The position numbers and the translations under genes are program-made. DNA of 5,175 bases from Patescibacteria group bacterium. GTDB lineage: Bacteria > Patescibacteriota > Patescibacteriia > UBA2591 > UBA6264. Under the pieces are notes generated by a model, which did no database searches, was not told the origin of the DNA, and saw only the letters and a list, made by a program, of their open reading frames with translations. Shown here in pieces: positions 1 to 4,987 of the stretch; position 1 is the first letter of the stretch, and the number at the start of each line of letters is the position of its first letter. The stretch is from NCBI GenBank assembly GCA_018896315.1, contig JAHIMV010000014.1, positions 1 through 5,175 on the forward strand, read 5' to 3'.

Positions 1-18
1 CTGTCCCCCTAAGACGAC

Positions 19-52
19 CTTTTAAAATACGCATCAATTGCGGGTTTTAAAG
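19..52. repeat. Imperfect hairpin near left edge
   Basis: Arms TTTAAAA (21-27) and TTTTAAA (45-51) flank inner arms CGCA (30-33) and TGCG (39-42) around a 5-nt loop, with a 2x2 internal mismatch. The preceding bases 1-10 (CTGTCCCCCT) resemble the edge of a GGGGGACAG-type REP palindrome cut by the window boundary. A second hairpin follows, GTTTGG (64-69) with CCAAAC (81-86) and an 11-nt loop. No gene is visible in 1-104. The inverted repeats are read directly. The REP link is from memory of such motifs and is weak. Confidence 0.45.
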
Positions 53-104
53 AGAAAAATCGGGTTTGGCAAAAAATTGACCAAACAAAAGCCTGAAAAT
101 TTAA

Positions 105-320
105 TTGAGAAATAAATTAAAAAAATTAAATTATTTAAAAAGTAAAGTAAATACAAAGACTATAAAGAGAATTATGCATATAATTCATGTAAATTCTGAG
201 TATGTAAATGTAATGCAGTTATCCGATTTAGCAAGTGGTGCCATAAAGGATCATTTCACAGGTAAAAACAAGGATTTAAAAGGAATCATTAAAAAAAGGC
301 TACTTAAAAGAGTATTGTAA
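105..320 (+). pseudogene. C-terminal remnant of a DUF3800-type protein
   Basis: Only 71 codons are open, from a TTG at 105 (a stop codon lies directly upstream at 102-104) or 48 codons from the ATG at 174. Residues 31-56 (SEYVNVMQLSDLASGAI then KDHFTGKNK) match the shape of the DUF3800 C-terminus as I know it: a short polar stretch, then (L/M)QL(A/S)Dxx(A/S)GAI, then a GK(N/D) segment and a basic tail. Full DUF3800 proteins are about 200-250 residues with an RNase H-like fold and catalytic acidic residues near the N-terminus. Those parts are absent, and no matching fragment appears in any frame of the 104 bases upstream. It therefore looks like a 5'-truncated gene end beside hairpin and REP-like sequence. 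The family is often found near mobile or defence genes. A genuine small protein cannot be excluded. No Shine-Dalgarno motif is visible. Confidence 0.5.
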
Positions 321-333
321 AACGGATAAAACA

Positions 334-368
334 AAAAAGTGGGCACCCAGACCTGTGACACACTTTTT
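334..368. repeat. Inverted repeat, possible REP-like or terminator hairpin
   Basis: Perfect 8-bp arms AAAAAGTG (334-341) and CACTTTTT (361-368) enclose a 19-nt interior with a short CAC/GTG pairing (344-346 with 355-357). It starts 14 nt after the DUF3800 remnant's stop. It could serve as a terminator in either direction, because the arms end in A and T runs. The interior GGGCACCCAGACC looks like the GC-rich centres of REP-type palindromes. That assignment is an inference. Confidence 0.45.
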
Positions 369-404
369 CATTAATAAATATAGCAAATATGTATATATGT
401 GTCG

Positions 405-437
405 TGCGCTGTAAGTGCGCTGTAAGTTATCCACAGC
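405..437. repeat. Tandem 11-mer abutting a perfect DnaA-box sequence
   Basis: TGCGCTGTAAG occurs twice head to tail (405-415 and 416-426). It is followed without a gap by TTATCCACA (427-435), which matches the strict E. coli DnaA-box consensus. The end of the second repeat and the box also form a small inverted repeat, GCTGT (419-423) with ACAGC (433-437). A single box with two iteron-like repeats is not enough to call an origin. No dnaA, dnaN, rep gene or AT-rich 13-mer array is in the window. It may be regulatory, a plasmid relic or chance. Confidence 0.4.
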
Positions 438-464
438 TCATCAGAGTTGGCGAAAAGTGAGGAA

Positions 465-486
465 GAGGAAATGGGGGACGTTCCTC
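465..486. repeat. REP-like motif with short hairpin
   Basis: GAGGAA (465-470) pairs with TTCCTC (481-486) around a 10-nt loop, ATGGGGGACG. The core GGGGGACGTTCCT resembles a recurrent REP-type sequence class linked to IS200-like (RAYT, Y1) transposases, from memory. No transposase is in this window, so it would be a non-autonomous or relic copy. A nominal 18-codon reading frame begins at the ATG at 471 but overlaps this motif and is not credible as a gene. A further small inverted repeat follows, AGACAA (528-533) with TTGTCT (545-550). Nothing else is seen up to 598. Confidence 0.4.
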
Positions 487-598
487 AAAATGAAGTTAAT
501 TTGGTGTCAGTGGAAAAGCCATATTAAAGACAAGCAGACGAGAATTGTCTATCTATCCATATTCCCACATCGTTCCATTGCCCGAGTTTAGAGATTTT

Positions 599-650
599 GT
601 AATTTGTATGCAATTACACGAAAACATTTCGTATAATAGCGAGTTATACG
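599..650. repeat. Run of three competing hairpins ending in GTTATACG
   Basis: Three perfect inverted repeats lie almost end to end: GTAATT/AATTAC (599-604, 612-617), ACGAAA/TTTCGT (618-623, 627-632) and CGTATAA/TTATACG (630-636, 644-650). The last two overlap, so they cannot form together on one strand. The final GTTATACG (643-650) followed by nnATAA matches the right edge of the composite repeat at 1318-1415. It may be the surviving right half of a third attC-like site, but no matching left arm was found between 321 and 600. The pairing is seen directly. The attC link is an inference. Confidence 0.45.
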
Positions 651-751
651 CCATAATAAAAAGCCTCTTTTATTTTTTTAAATAATTTTGGCAATTGGCG
701 AGGTCGATATAACTTGATTTAATATAAATTAATAATAGAAAGAAAATAAAT

Positions 752-1270
752 ATGAAAAAAGAATTTTATCCTCATAAACAAACCAATGAAGAAGGAATAA
801 AGATAAAAACAGAAAATGAAAACAATTTGGAGAAACAAGAAATTTCCGAAGATTTAAAAAAGAGAGCTGAAAGTTATGTCCAAAAGTATAAAAATACAGC
901 ATATCCTGAAAAAGGAGAATCAGAGGAAGAAGTAATAGCAGAAATAGAGAAGAGAAAGAATGAACAAGAATATATAGCAAATCAAATGATAAAAGAACTT
1001 AATATTGATGAAGAATTATTTGCTGAGGAGACGGAAAAATTAGCTAACTTAATGCGAAAAAAATGGGGTGAAAGAAACGATAAATATAAAAGTATGAGTA
1101 ATGTAGAAATATTGTCAAGCTATTCTGATATTTGTGATCAAAGTGGTTCTTCACAAATGATAGCAAAAAGTCAATTAGAGAGTGAAGGTTTTAAATTATT
1201 AAATACAGATGCTGGTTTTAAAATATTAAAACTCAAAAACCTCTATCATAGGGATCACTGGCATAGCTAA
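752..1270 (+). CDS. Hypothetical charged, probably helical protein (172 aa)
   Basis: I do not recognise this protein. It starts at an ATG preceded by an A-rich leader with only a weak AGAAAG at 738-743, and ends with TAA. Residues 1-100 are very rich in Glu, Lys and Asn, have no hydrophobic stretch, and should be soluble and mostly helical, possibly coiled-coil around 55-100 (ESEEEVIAEIEKRKNEQEY onward). Residues 115-160 are less charged (SNVEILSSYSDI, then a GFKLLNTDAGFKILKLK segment), perhaps a small folded domain. The tail is HRDHWHS. There is no signal peptide or membrane segment. The gene is isolated, with 431 nt of non-coding sequence before it. A composite inverted repeat begins 47 nt after its stop, so gene plus repeat has the shape of an integron cassette. 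Composition, an uninterrupted frame and an in-frame ATG support a real gene. The function is unknown. Confidence 0.7.
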   Translation: MKKEFYPHKQTNEEGIKIKTENENNLEKQEISEDLKKRAESYVQKYKNTAYPEKGESEEEVIAEIEKRKNEQEYIANQMIKELNIDEELFAEETEKLANLMRKKWGERNDKYKSMSNVEILSSYSDICDQSGSSQMIAKSQLESEGFKLLNTDAGFKILKLKNLYHRDHWHS

Positions 1271-1317
1271 AATAAATTGCCAAAAATTTACATTAAGGAA
1301 TCGGCTTTTTATTAGAG

Positions 1318-1415
1318 CGTATAACAGCGTATATCTGACTAAGACTTTTATACAAAAGCCTTCGCCCAAATTGCTCCTTTTAGTCGCAACATCAGATATA
1401 CGCAAACGTTATACG
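1318..1415 (+). other. attC-like composite inverted repeat (site 1)
   Basis: The outer arms are CGTATAAC (1318-1325) and GTTATACG (1408-1415), a perfect 8 bp. The inner arms are GCGTATATCTGA (1327-1338) and TCAGATATACGC (1392-1403), a perfect 12 bp. The gap between boxes is 1 nt (A) on the left and 4 nt (AAAC) on the right. A weaker CTAA/TTAG pairing (1339-1342, 1380-1383) continues inward to a variable middle. The order AAC box, inner arm, variable loop, inner arm, GTT box is that of integron attC sites (R''-L''-L'-R'), and the site sits just after a gene stop as attC sites do. Against it, canonical spacers are about 4-6 nt on both sides, and the inner arm lacks the usual extrahelical base. 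There are no obvious target duplications, so a MITE is less likely. There is no intI in the window. Confidence 0.5.
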
Positions 1416-1532
1416 AAATAAATTTTTTATCTTTGTGGAAATTTCAAGGTTTGTGCGTTGAAAAACGAAGAAAATTTGATTTTTTATTTTATTTAAGAGG
1501 GGGATAAATTAAGGACATAAATTAATTATAGT

Positions 1533-2408
1533 ATGTCAGACAATATTATACTAATTAAACCAATGTATCCTTGCCAGGCTGTACCGGTAGTAGTCTTTGG
1601 AAAACGTTGTCCAAAACCTTGTTTGTATTGTGATCTTAACCGGAGACAATTTGCCAGTGATCAAATAATCGCCTCTGGACGGAAAGAGACTTTGAGAAAT
1701 TTACAAAAATTTAAGGGAGCTTACTTTAGCGCCGTCGCTGACTGTTTTTTGCCCGCCAATTGCGGCCTGACTCATTATCTGTTGGAACATACTTGGAAAA
1801 GAAAAGAAAATTTTGTGCCCTTAATAGTCACTAAGCAAGTCATTCCTAGCAAATCTATTAAGTTGTTAATAAAAAATAAACATCGTGTTGTTGTTCAAAT
1901 ATCATTACCCTGCCTGAATCAGAAACTTCTTTCTCTTTTAGAGCCCGGTGCGGCCCCAATTACCAAAAGATTGGAAGTAATAAAAAAATTAATTAGAGGC
2001 GACGTACCAGTTATCGTCGTGGTGATGCCGTGGTTTGATATTTATGAAAAAAATGAAAGCATTGAAGATCTTCCGCGGGTATTAAGCAGGATTGGAGTAA
2101 AACGATGCATCATTGGTACCGGCGTATTACCAGAGCCACAGAAACAACGGATTGTTGATTTAAATAATAAGTTGATTTTGAAAGCCATTAGCAAAATGAC
2201 TGTCACTAAACAAGTAACAACCAAACTTGGTTATACTTTACCATTTAAAAAAAGAATTCCAGCATTTTGCAGATTAATCAATGCTTTTCATAAATTTGGT
2301 ATCAAAGCCAGAATTTGTACAGCTGATAATCTTGACCTAATTAATAAGACTAGATTGCCTCTTTGTACGGAATTTCGGCACAACTTGTTTCGTAAAAATA
2401 AAGATTAG
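1533..2408 (+). CDS. Radical SAM protein, SplB-like (COG1533 type)
   Basis: Cys26, Cys30 and Cys33 (RCPKPCLYCD) form the CxxxCxxC motif that binds the [4Fe-4S] cluster and S-adenosylmethionine. Further landmarks match the spore photoproduct lyase-like group. AYFSAVADCFLPAN (63-76) corresponds to the family's (G/S)xxTDxYxPxE strand. IVTK lies at 98-101 and VQISLPCL at 121-128. EPGAAPITKRLEVIKKL (137-153) corresponds to the EPxAPxxxxRLxxIxxL helix before the next barrel strand, PVIVVVMPW (159-167). The length (291 aa) is typical of the family. True SplB repairs spore photoproduct, but most COG1533 proteins have no assigned substrate and this organism gives no sign of sporulation, so function stays open. 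The ATG at 1533 is the only good start. An AAGGA at 1511-1515 lies 17 nt upstream, too far for a normal Shine-Dalgarno. Codons are somewhat less AT-rich than in the gene before it. It ends 60 nt before the hotdog gene. Confidence 0.85.
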   Translation: MSDNIILIKPMYPCQAVPVVVFGKRCPKPCLYCDLNRRQFASDQIIASGRKETLRNLQKFKGAYFSAVADCFLPANCGLTHYLLEHTWKRKENFVPLIVTKQVIPSKSIKLLIKNKHRVVVQISLPCLNQKLLSLLEPGAAPITKRLEVIKKLIRGDVPVIVVVMPWFDIYEKNESIEDLPRVLSRIGVKRCIIGTGVLPEPQKQRIVDLNNKLILKAISKMTVTKQVTTKLGYTLPFKKRIPAFCRLINAFHKFGIKARICTADNLDLINKTRLPLCTEFRHNLFRKNKD

Positions 2409-2431
2409 TAATTTTTTACATTTCTGAATGT

Positions 2432-2440
2432 TGGTATTAT
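2432..2440 (+). promoter_or_regulatory. Possible extended -10 promoter for the hotdog gene
   Basis: TGGTATTAT fits the extended -10 pattern TGnTATAAT with one mismatch. The -35 region at 17-nt spacing is a poor match (a T run, 2412-2417). A start site near 2447 would give a leader of about 22 nt before the ATG at 2469, which has no Shine-Dalgarno motif. This would make the hotdog gene independent of the radical SAM gene. AT-rich sequence produces such matches by chance. Confidence 0.3.
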
Positions 2441-2468
2441 TTTAGTTTAGAAAATTATTGACTCATTT

Positions 2469-3005
2469 ATGACGAAAGAATCTCCTGACATTTTTTACGG
2501 CCCAACTAGGGCCCAGATACTCAAAACTCCTGAACATCAGAAGAAGGTAGACTTGGCATTTGAGAAAGCTAACGAAGTTTTACCTAATCTTCTTAAATTT
2601 GACGAGCAATTAATGACTCACATGCATCCAGATAAGGAAGACCACATTGGAGGTTACAAATTACAAGGCTATATAGGTGAGGCATTTTTAAAGCATCTTA
2701 CTAAATTAGGATTAGAAAATAGATTTTATAACACTAAGTTTGATATGAAATTTCTACAGCCAATTATTCACGATGGAACAATAGTTAATATGCATTTTGA
2801 ACGCCAAGGTGATGTAAAAAAAATACCAAACGAAAATATCATACACAGTAAATGGCGCGTTGTTGTCTCTCGTGCCCAAACAACTCATTTATCTCAAGAA
2901 AAAGATTCCACAGTATATTGCAAAGCAAGCTTTGATCTCATTGGACCTCATCCCCAATATATTCGTCCCGGTGATAGTCAAATTGAATTTGATTTTAAAG
3001 ACTAA
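2469..3005 (+). CDS. Probable hotdog-fold protein (thioesterase/dehydratase-like)
   Basis: The layout suggests a single hotdog domain. A helix GYIGEAFLKHLTKLGLE (67-83) would be the central 'sausage'. It is followed by a strand NTKFDMKFLQP (88-98) and a turn plus strand IIHDGTIVNMHFER (99-112). This matches the FxxxFLxPVxxGDT pattern seen in MaoC, PaaI and FabZ relatives. Later strands are KWRVVVSRAQ (128-137) and STVYCKASFDLIGP (147-160). Residues 52-60 (MHPDKEDHI) supply Asp and His near the position of the MaoC D-x4-H site, but spacing and alignment are uncertain, so I cannot say whether it is active. An extra N-terminal helical segment (13-45) precedes the domain. Such proteins act on acyl-thioesters in the cytoplasm. 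The ATG at 2469 is the first start after an in-frame stop at 2448. No signal or membrane segment is present. The length (178 aa) is slightly above the single-domain norm of 130-160. Confidence 0.55.
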   Translation: MTKESPDIFYGPTRAQILKTPEHQKKVDLAFEKANEVLPNLLKFDEQLMTHMHPDKEDHIGGYKLQGYIGEAFLKHLTKLGLENRFYNTKFDMKFLQPIIHDGTIVNMHFERQGDVKKIPNENIIHSKWRVVVSRAQTTHLSQEKDSTVYCKASFDLIGPHPQYIRPGDSQIEFDFKD

Positions 3006-3056
3006 GTTGTGTTATTGTTACATCCCAAAAGCAGTTAAAAAAAAATCTTTAAGGTA

Positions 3057-3103
3057 TCTTGGCTTAAAAAATTCACCCCTAACCCCTCTTTTTTGAGCCA
3101 AGA
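3057..3103. terminator. Long hairpin after the hotdog gene
   Basis: A 15-bp stem, TCTTGGCTTAAAAAA (3057-3071) with TTTTTTGAGCCAAGA (3089-3103), has a single T·G wobble and a 17-nt C-rich loop containing CCCCTAACCCC. It begins 51 nt past the stop. It has no T tract just after the 3' arm, and its A/T run lies inside the stem next to the loop, so it is not a textbook intrinsic terminator. It could block transcription from either side, protect an mRNA 3' end, or be a repeat-element relic. CCCCTAACCCCT motifs recur between genes in several phyla, from memory. Confidence 0.45.
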
Positions 3104-3171
3104 CAAAAATCAAATTTTCTTTTATAGTAGATAGAGTTTATACCATTAAACACGAAGATAAAAATTTACAT

Positions 3172-3362
3172 CGTACAACACTGTGTATGAGGTAAAAAAA
3201 CTTTTTATTTATATAAGAATAATATTGAGTAAAAAGTTTTTTTAACCCAAATCCCGCTATTGCTAACACAACATTTAATCTGATAAATTAACTGTGTTGG
3301 AAATTCCACGAATTAATCGTTTTACACGATGCGGGACTTCTCATACACAGATACATTATATG
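3172..3362 (+). other. attC-like cloverleaf inverted repeat (site 2)
   Basis: Outer boxes are CGTACAAC (3172-3179) and ATTATATG (3355-3362), imperfectly paired. The perfect inner arms are CTGTGTATGAG (3181-3191) and CTCATACACAG (3340-3350). As at site 1, the gaps are 1 nt (A) on the left and 4 nt ending in C (ATAC) on the right. The 148-nt interior is highly structured. It has a perfect 15-bp hairpin (3193-3207 with 3230-3244) and a TCCCGC/GCGGGA stem (3252-3257, 3331-3336). That stem encloses CTAACACA/TGTGTTGG (3263-3270, 3293-3300, one wobble) and ATCGT/ACGAT (3316-3320, 3326-3330). The two C-A mismatches in the outer boxes become G·T wobbles on the bottom strand, the strand integron integrases use. 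The right box starts ATT rather than GTT, so it may be decayed. It could instead be a structured RNA or MITE. Confidence 0.45.
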
Positions 3363-3379
3363 AAATAATCAAAAATTTT

Positions 3380-3399
3380 AAATTCCCTATCGGGAATTT
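3380..3399. terminator. 8-bp hairpin upstream of the DHH-like gene
   Basis: Perfect arms AAATTCCC (3380-3387) and GGGAATTT (3392-3399) flank a TATC loop. A T-rich run begins only 11 nt later (3411-3425), so this is a weak intrinsic terminator at best. Because it lies about 30 nt before the proposed -10 element, it could also be an operator. The structure is certain, the role is not. Confidence 0.4.
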
Positions 3400-3428
3400 G
3401 TTTGGGGCTATTTTTTATTTTTTTATCC

Positions 3429-3437
3429 TGCTACAAT
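3429..3437 (+). promoter_or_regulatory. Extended -10 promoter for the DHH-like gene
   Basis: TGCTACAAT (TG at 3429-3430, hexamer TACAAT at 3432-3437) is a good extended -10 element. No -35 hexamer stands out (TATTTT at 17-nt spacing). A start near 3444 gives a leader of about 25 nt to the ATG at 3469, again without a Shine-Dalgarno motif. The layout matches that of the 2432-2440 candidate. Confidence 0.45.
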
Positions 3438-3468
3438 TTAACTAAAATAATTCTTAACGTAAAAAATT

Positions 3469-4503
3469 ATGTTAGAAAAAAAATCATTTGAAGACAATTT
3501 TGAGCATTCAAGAAATGCTGCCCAAATCACATTGGACAAAGTATCGTCATGGGAAGAACTTAATGCTGCAACTGTGGAAGAAGGCAATGAAAAGTTCTCG
3601 CAAAAAACTAAAGAACTATGGAATGAGTTTGCTGTTTCTGGAGTTCTAGCCTATGACAAAGAAAAAGGAGAAAGGGTATTAAAACCTTTTACCGACCTTG
3701 ACGGCAACTCTGCTTTAGGAATTCTAAATCAGGCTGGAATAGATACTTCAAATTTATCATTTGTTAAACCTGGAGAGTCTATTGAAAGTGCTATCAATTT
3801 AGACACAGGCGACAAATTCGGCGTTGTCTATAACGAAGACACCTATACTGCCTACTTTGATCACCACGAAAAAGGCAAGAAAGAAGTTACCTCAACAGCA
3901 GAAGTTATGTACAAAACAATGGTCGACTTAGGCATACTTGAACAGTCAGAAGAAATGGACAGAGTAGTTGATTTTGTTACTAAAATCGACAACAGGAAAT
4001 TCCCCCCTGAAGAATTTTTGAGAAGCGCCAAAACAATTTTAGGTTTGCAAAGAGGGCTCAAGTTTGAACAACTCCTTGCTTACTTTAAGGATCATGAATC
4101 TCCGACAGAGGAATTAAGTCCAGAGGAATTTGAAAAATATGGTTTAAAAGAAGCCGCTGAAAAACAGCAAAAGGTCGTCGACGAAGCAATGGAAACACTT
4201 CAAAGAATGGAGGAAGAAGAAAAAATTGTCCAAACTTCATATGGCAGTGTTGTCATTAATGAGAATAATGAACTAAAAGTCGGTTCTTCTGCCGCTTACG
4301 TCAAACACGACGGAATATTAAACTTAACTCCTGGTAAAAGTTTTGCGATAACTTTCAAAGATAAAGATATTGACGAAGCTACTATCAAAGAAAAACTTGG
4401 AGATAAATTTCAAGGTAAGATTATTAGAGGCAAAATGTGGATCTACAATGACGACAAATCTCTAAATTTGACCAAGGAAGAACTAATAGAAGCACTCGGC
4501 TAA
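3469..4503 (+). CDS. DHH-like phosphoesterase-related protein
   Basis: The middle of this 344-aa protein carries the signposts of the DHH superfamily. FTDLDGNSAL (74-83) resembles motif I (DxDGxxSA). An Asp in NLDTGDKFGVV (110-120) fits motif II. DHH at 131-133 in YFDHHEKG is motif III, followed by TSTAEVMYK (141-149), like the (S/T)A(T/A)xxxY helix. Asp174 in TKIDNRKF fits motif IV. Active members bind Mn2+ and cleave phosphodiesters such as short oligonucleotides or cyclic dinucleotides. Here motif I lacks the usual leading His, and the C-terminal part (230-344) is a Glu-rich helix (230-255) plus a beta-rich region ending in GKIIRGKMWIY, without the GGGHxxAAG motif of DHHA1. It may therefore be a divergent or non-catalytic member. 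An N-terminal helical region (1-70) precedes the domain. I recall similar proteins from CPR genomes. It lies 25 nt before the next gene. Confidence 0.6.
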   Translation: MLEKKSFEDNFEHSRNAAQITLDKVSSWEELNAATVEEGNEKFSQKTKELWNEFAVSGVLAYDKEKGERVLKPFTDLDGNSALGILNQAGIDTSNLSFVKPGESIESAINLDTGDKFGVVYNEDTYTAYFDHHEKGKKEVTSTAEVMYKTMVDLGILEQSEEMDRVVDFVTKIDNRKFPPEEFLRSAKTILGLQRGLKFEQLLAYFKDHESPTEELSPEEFEKYGLKEAAEKQQKVVDEAMETLQRMEEEEKIVQTSYGSVVINENNELKVGSSAAYVKHDGILNLTPGKSFAITFKDKDIDEATIKEKLGDKFQGKIIRGKMWIYNDDKSLNLTKEELIEALG

Positions 4504-4528
4504 AAAAATAATTAACTATTGAAGCTGT

Positions 4529-4951
4529 ATGTTGACAAATTTAATTAAAAAAATCGCAGACAAGGATTACTTAATTTTTTCTCAATGTTTTTTTGATTTT
4601 ATCTCTGAAGGAGAACGAAATTGTAAAATACGAATAGTAAATTATGACTTAAACGGCGATGTTCAAAAAGAAGAAGATATGGATAAAATCGTCAACGATT
4701 TTTATTTTTTGCTTTATGGTAATTATATGGTAGTTTGGTTAGCACAAATATTTGATGATGTAATAACTAGAAAAGATAATATTTTTTTAAAAAAAATGAG
4801 TTCAATATTTAACATTTTATTTGATTTAAATAAAAAGTATAACTTGTCTGATGTATTATCGTTATCCAATTTAAAATGGGGTCTGACCCCATTTTTTATC
4901 TCTCGGAAGCCCTTTGTTTATGTGGGTTACAGAGCGTTTTTTTCCATTTAG
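4529..4951 (+). CDS. Hypothetical protein, probably 3'-truncated by a REP-like palindrome
   Basis: I do not recognise this protein. It starts at an ATG 25 nt after the DHH-like gene, without a Shine-Dalgarno motif, and probably shares its transcript. Residues 1-114 have the AT-rich, Ile/Phe/Lys/Asp-rich composition of a native gene, with alternating charged and hydrophobic stretches (DKIVNDFYFLLYGNYMVVWLAQIFDDV, 52-78). The hydrophobic part is broken by charges and is more likely a buried core than a membrane span. From residue 115 the reading frame runs into a perfect 23-nt palindrome at 4873-4895 and then non-coding-like sequence. That gives the tail LKWGLTPFFISRKPFVYVGYRAFFSI, which looks accidental. 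So the original C-terminus seems lost or displaced by an insertion, and the 140-aa product is probably an artefact of read-through to the first stop. Confidence 0.5.
   Translation: MLTNLIKKIADKDYLIFSQCFFDFISEGERNCKIRIVNYDLNGDVQKEEDMDKIVNDFYFLLYGNYMVVWLAQIFDDVITRKDNIFLKKMSSIFNILFDLNKKYNLSDVLSLSNLKWGLTPFFISRKPFVYVGYRAFFSI
4873..4897. repeat. REP-like palindrome GGGGTC-T-GACCCC
   Basis: Arms AAAATGGGGTC (4873-4883) and GACCCCATTTT (4885-4895) are a perfect 11 bp around a single T, followed by two more T residues. GGGGTC(A/T)GACCCC flanked by A and T runs is a recurrent palindrome class that I associate from memory with RAYT (Y1) transposases. No transposase gene is here. The GC-rich stem running into TTTTTT could also end transcription of the upstream two-gene unit. 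It lies inside the 3' part of the upstream reading frame. Confidence 0.65.
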
Positions 4952-4987
4952 TACTTTTAGGCACGATTTGACCAAAATTTTTATATC

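Noticed and set aside
77..85. TTGACCAAA shared with 4968-4976 as ends of one mobile element
   Set aside because: It is only 9 nt, the flanks do not align, and such a match is expected in AT-rich DNA of this length.
643..650. attI site of an integron
   Set aside because: An attI would be beside an integrase gene. The upstream 640 bases contain none in any frame.
729..980. Minus-strand reading frame of 83 codons
   Set aside because: It is antisense to the 752-1270 gene. Its Leu/Phe-rich, low-complexity product is what the Glu/Lys-rich codons give on the other strand.
2042..2224. Minus-strand reading frame within the radical SAM gene
   Set aside because: It is fully covered by a well-supported gene and has no family features.
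2860..3096. Overlapping plus-strand frame across the end of the hotdog gene
   Set aside because: It overlaps the last third of a better-supported gene in another frame and runs into the 3057-3103 hairpin.
3861..4061. Minus-strand reading frame inside the DHH-like gene
   Set aside because: It is antisense to the DHH motif region and has no independent support.
4837..4866. GTATAAC and GTTATCC as a further attC-like site
   Set aside because: They lie inside a coding frame, have no complementary inner arms, and match only by AT-rich chance.
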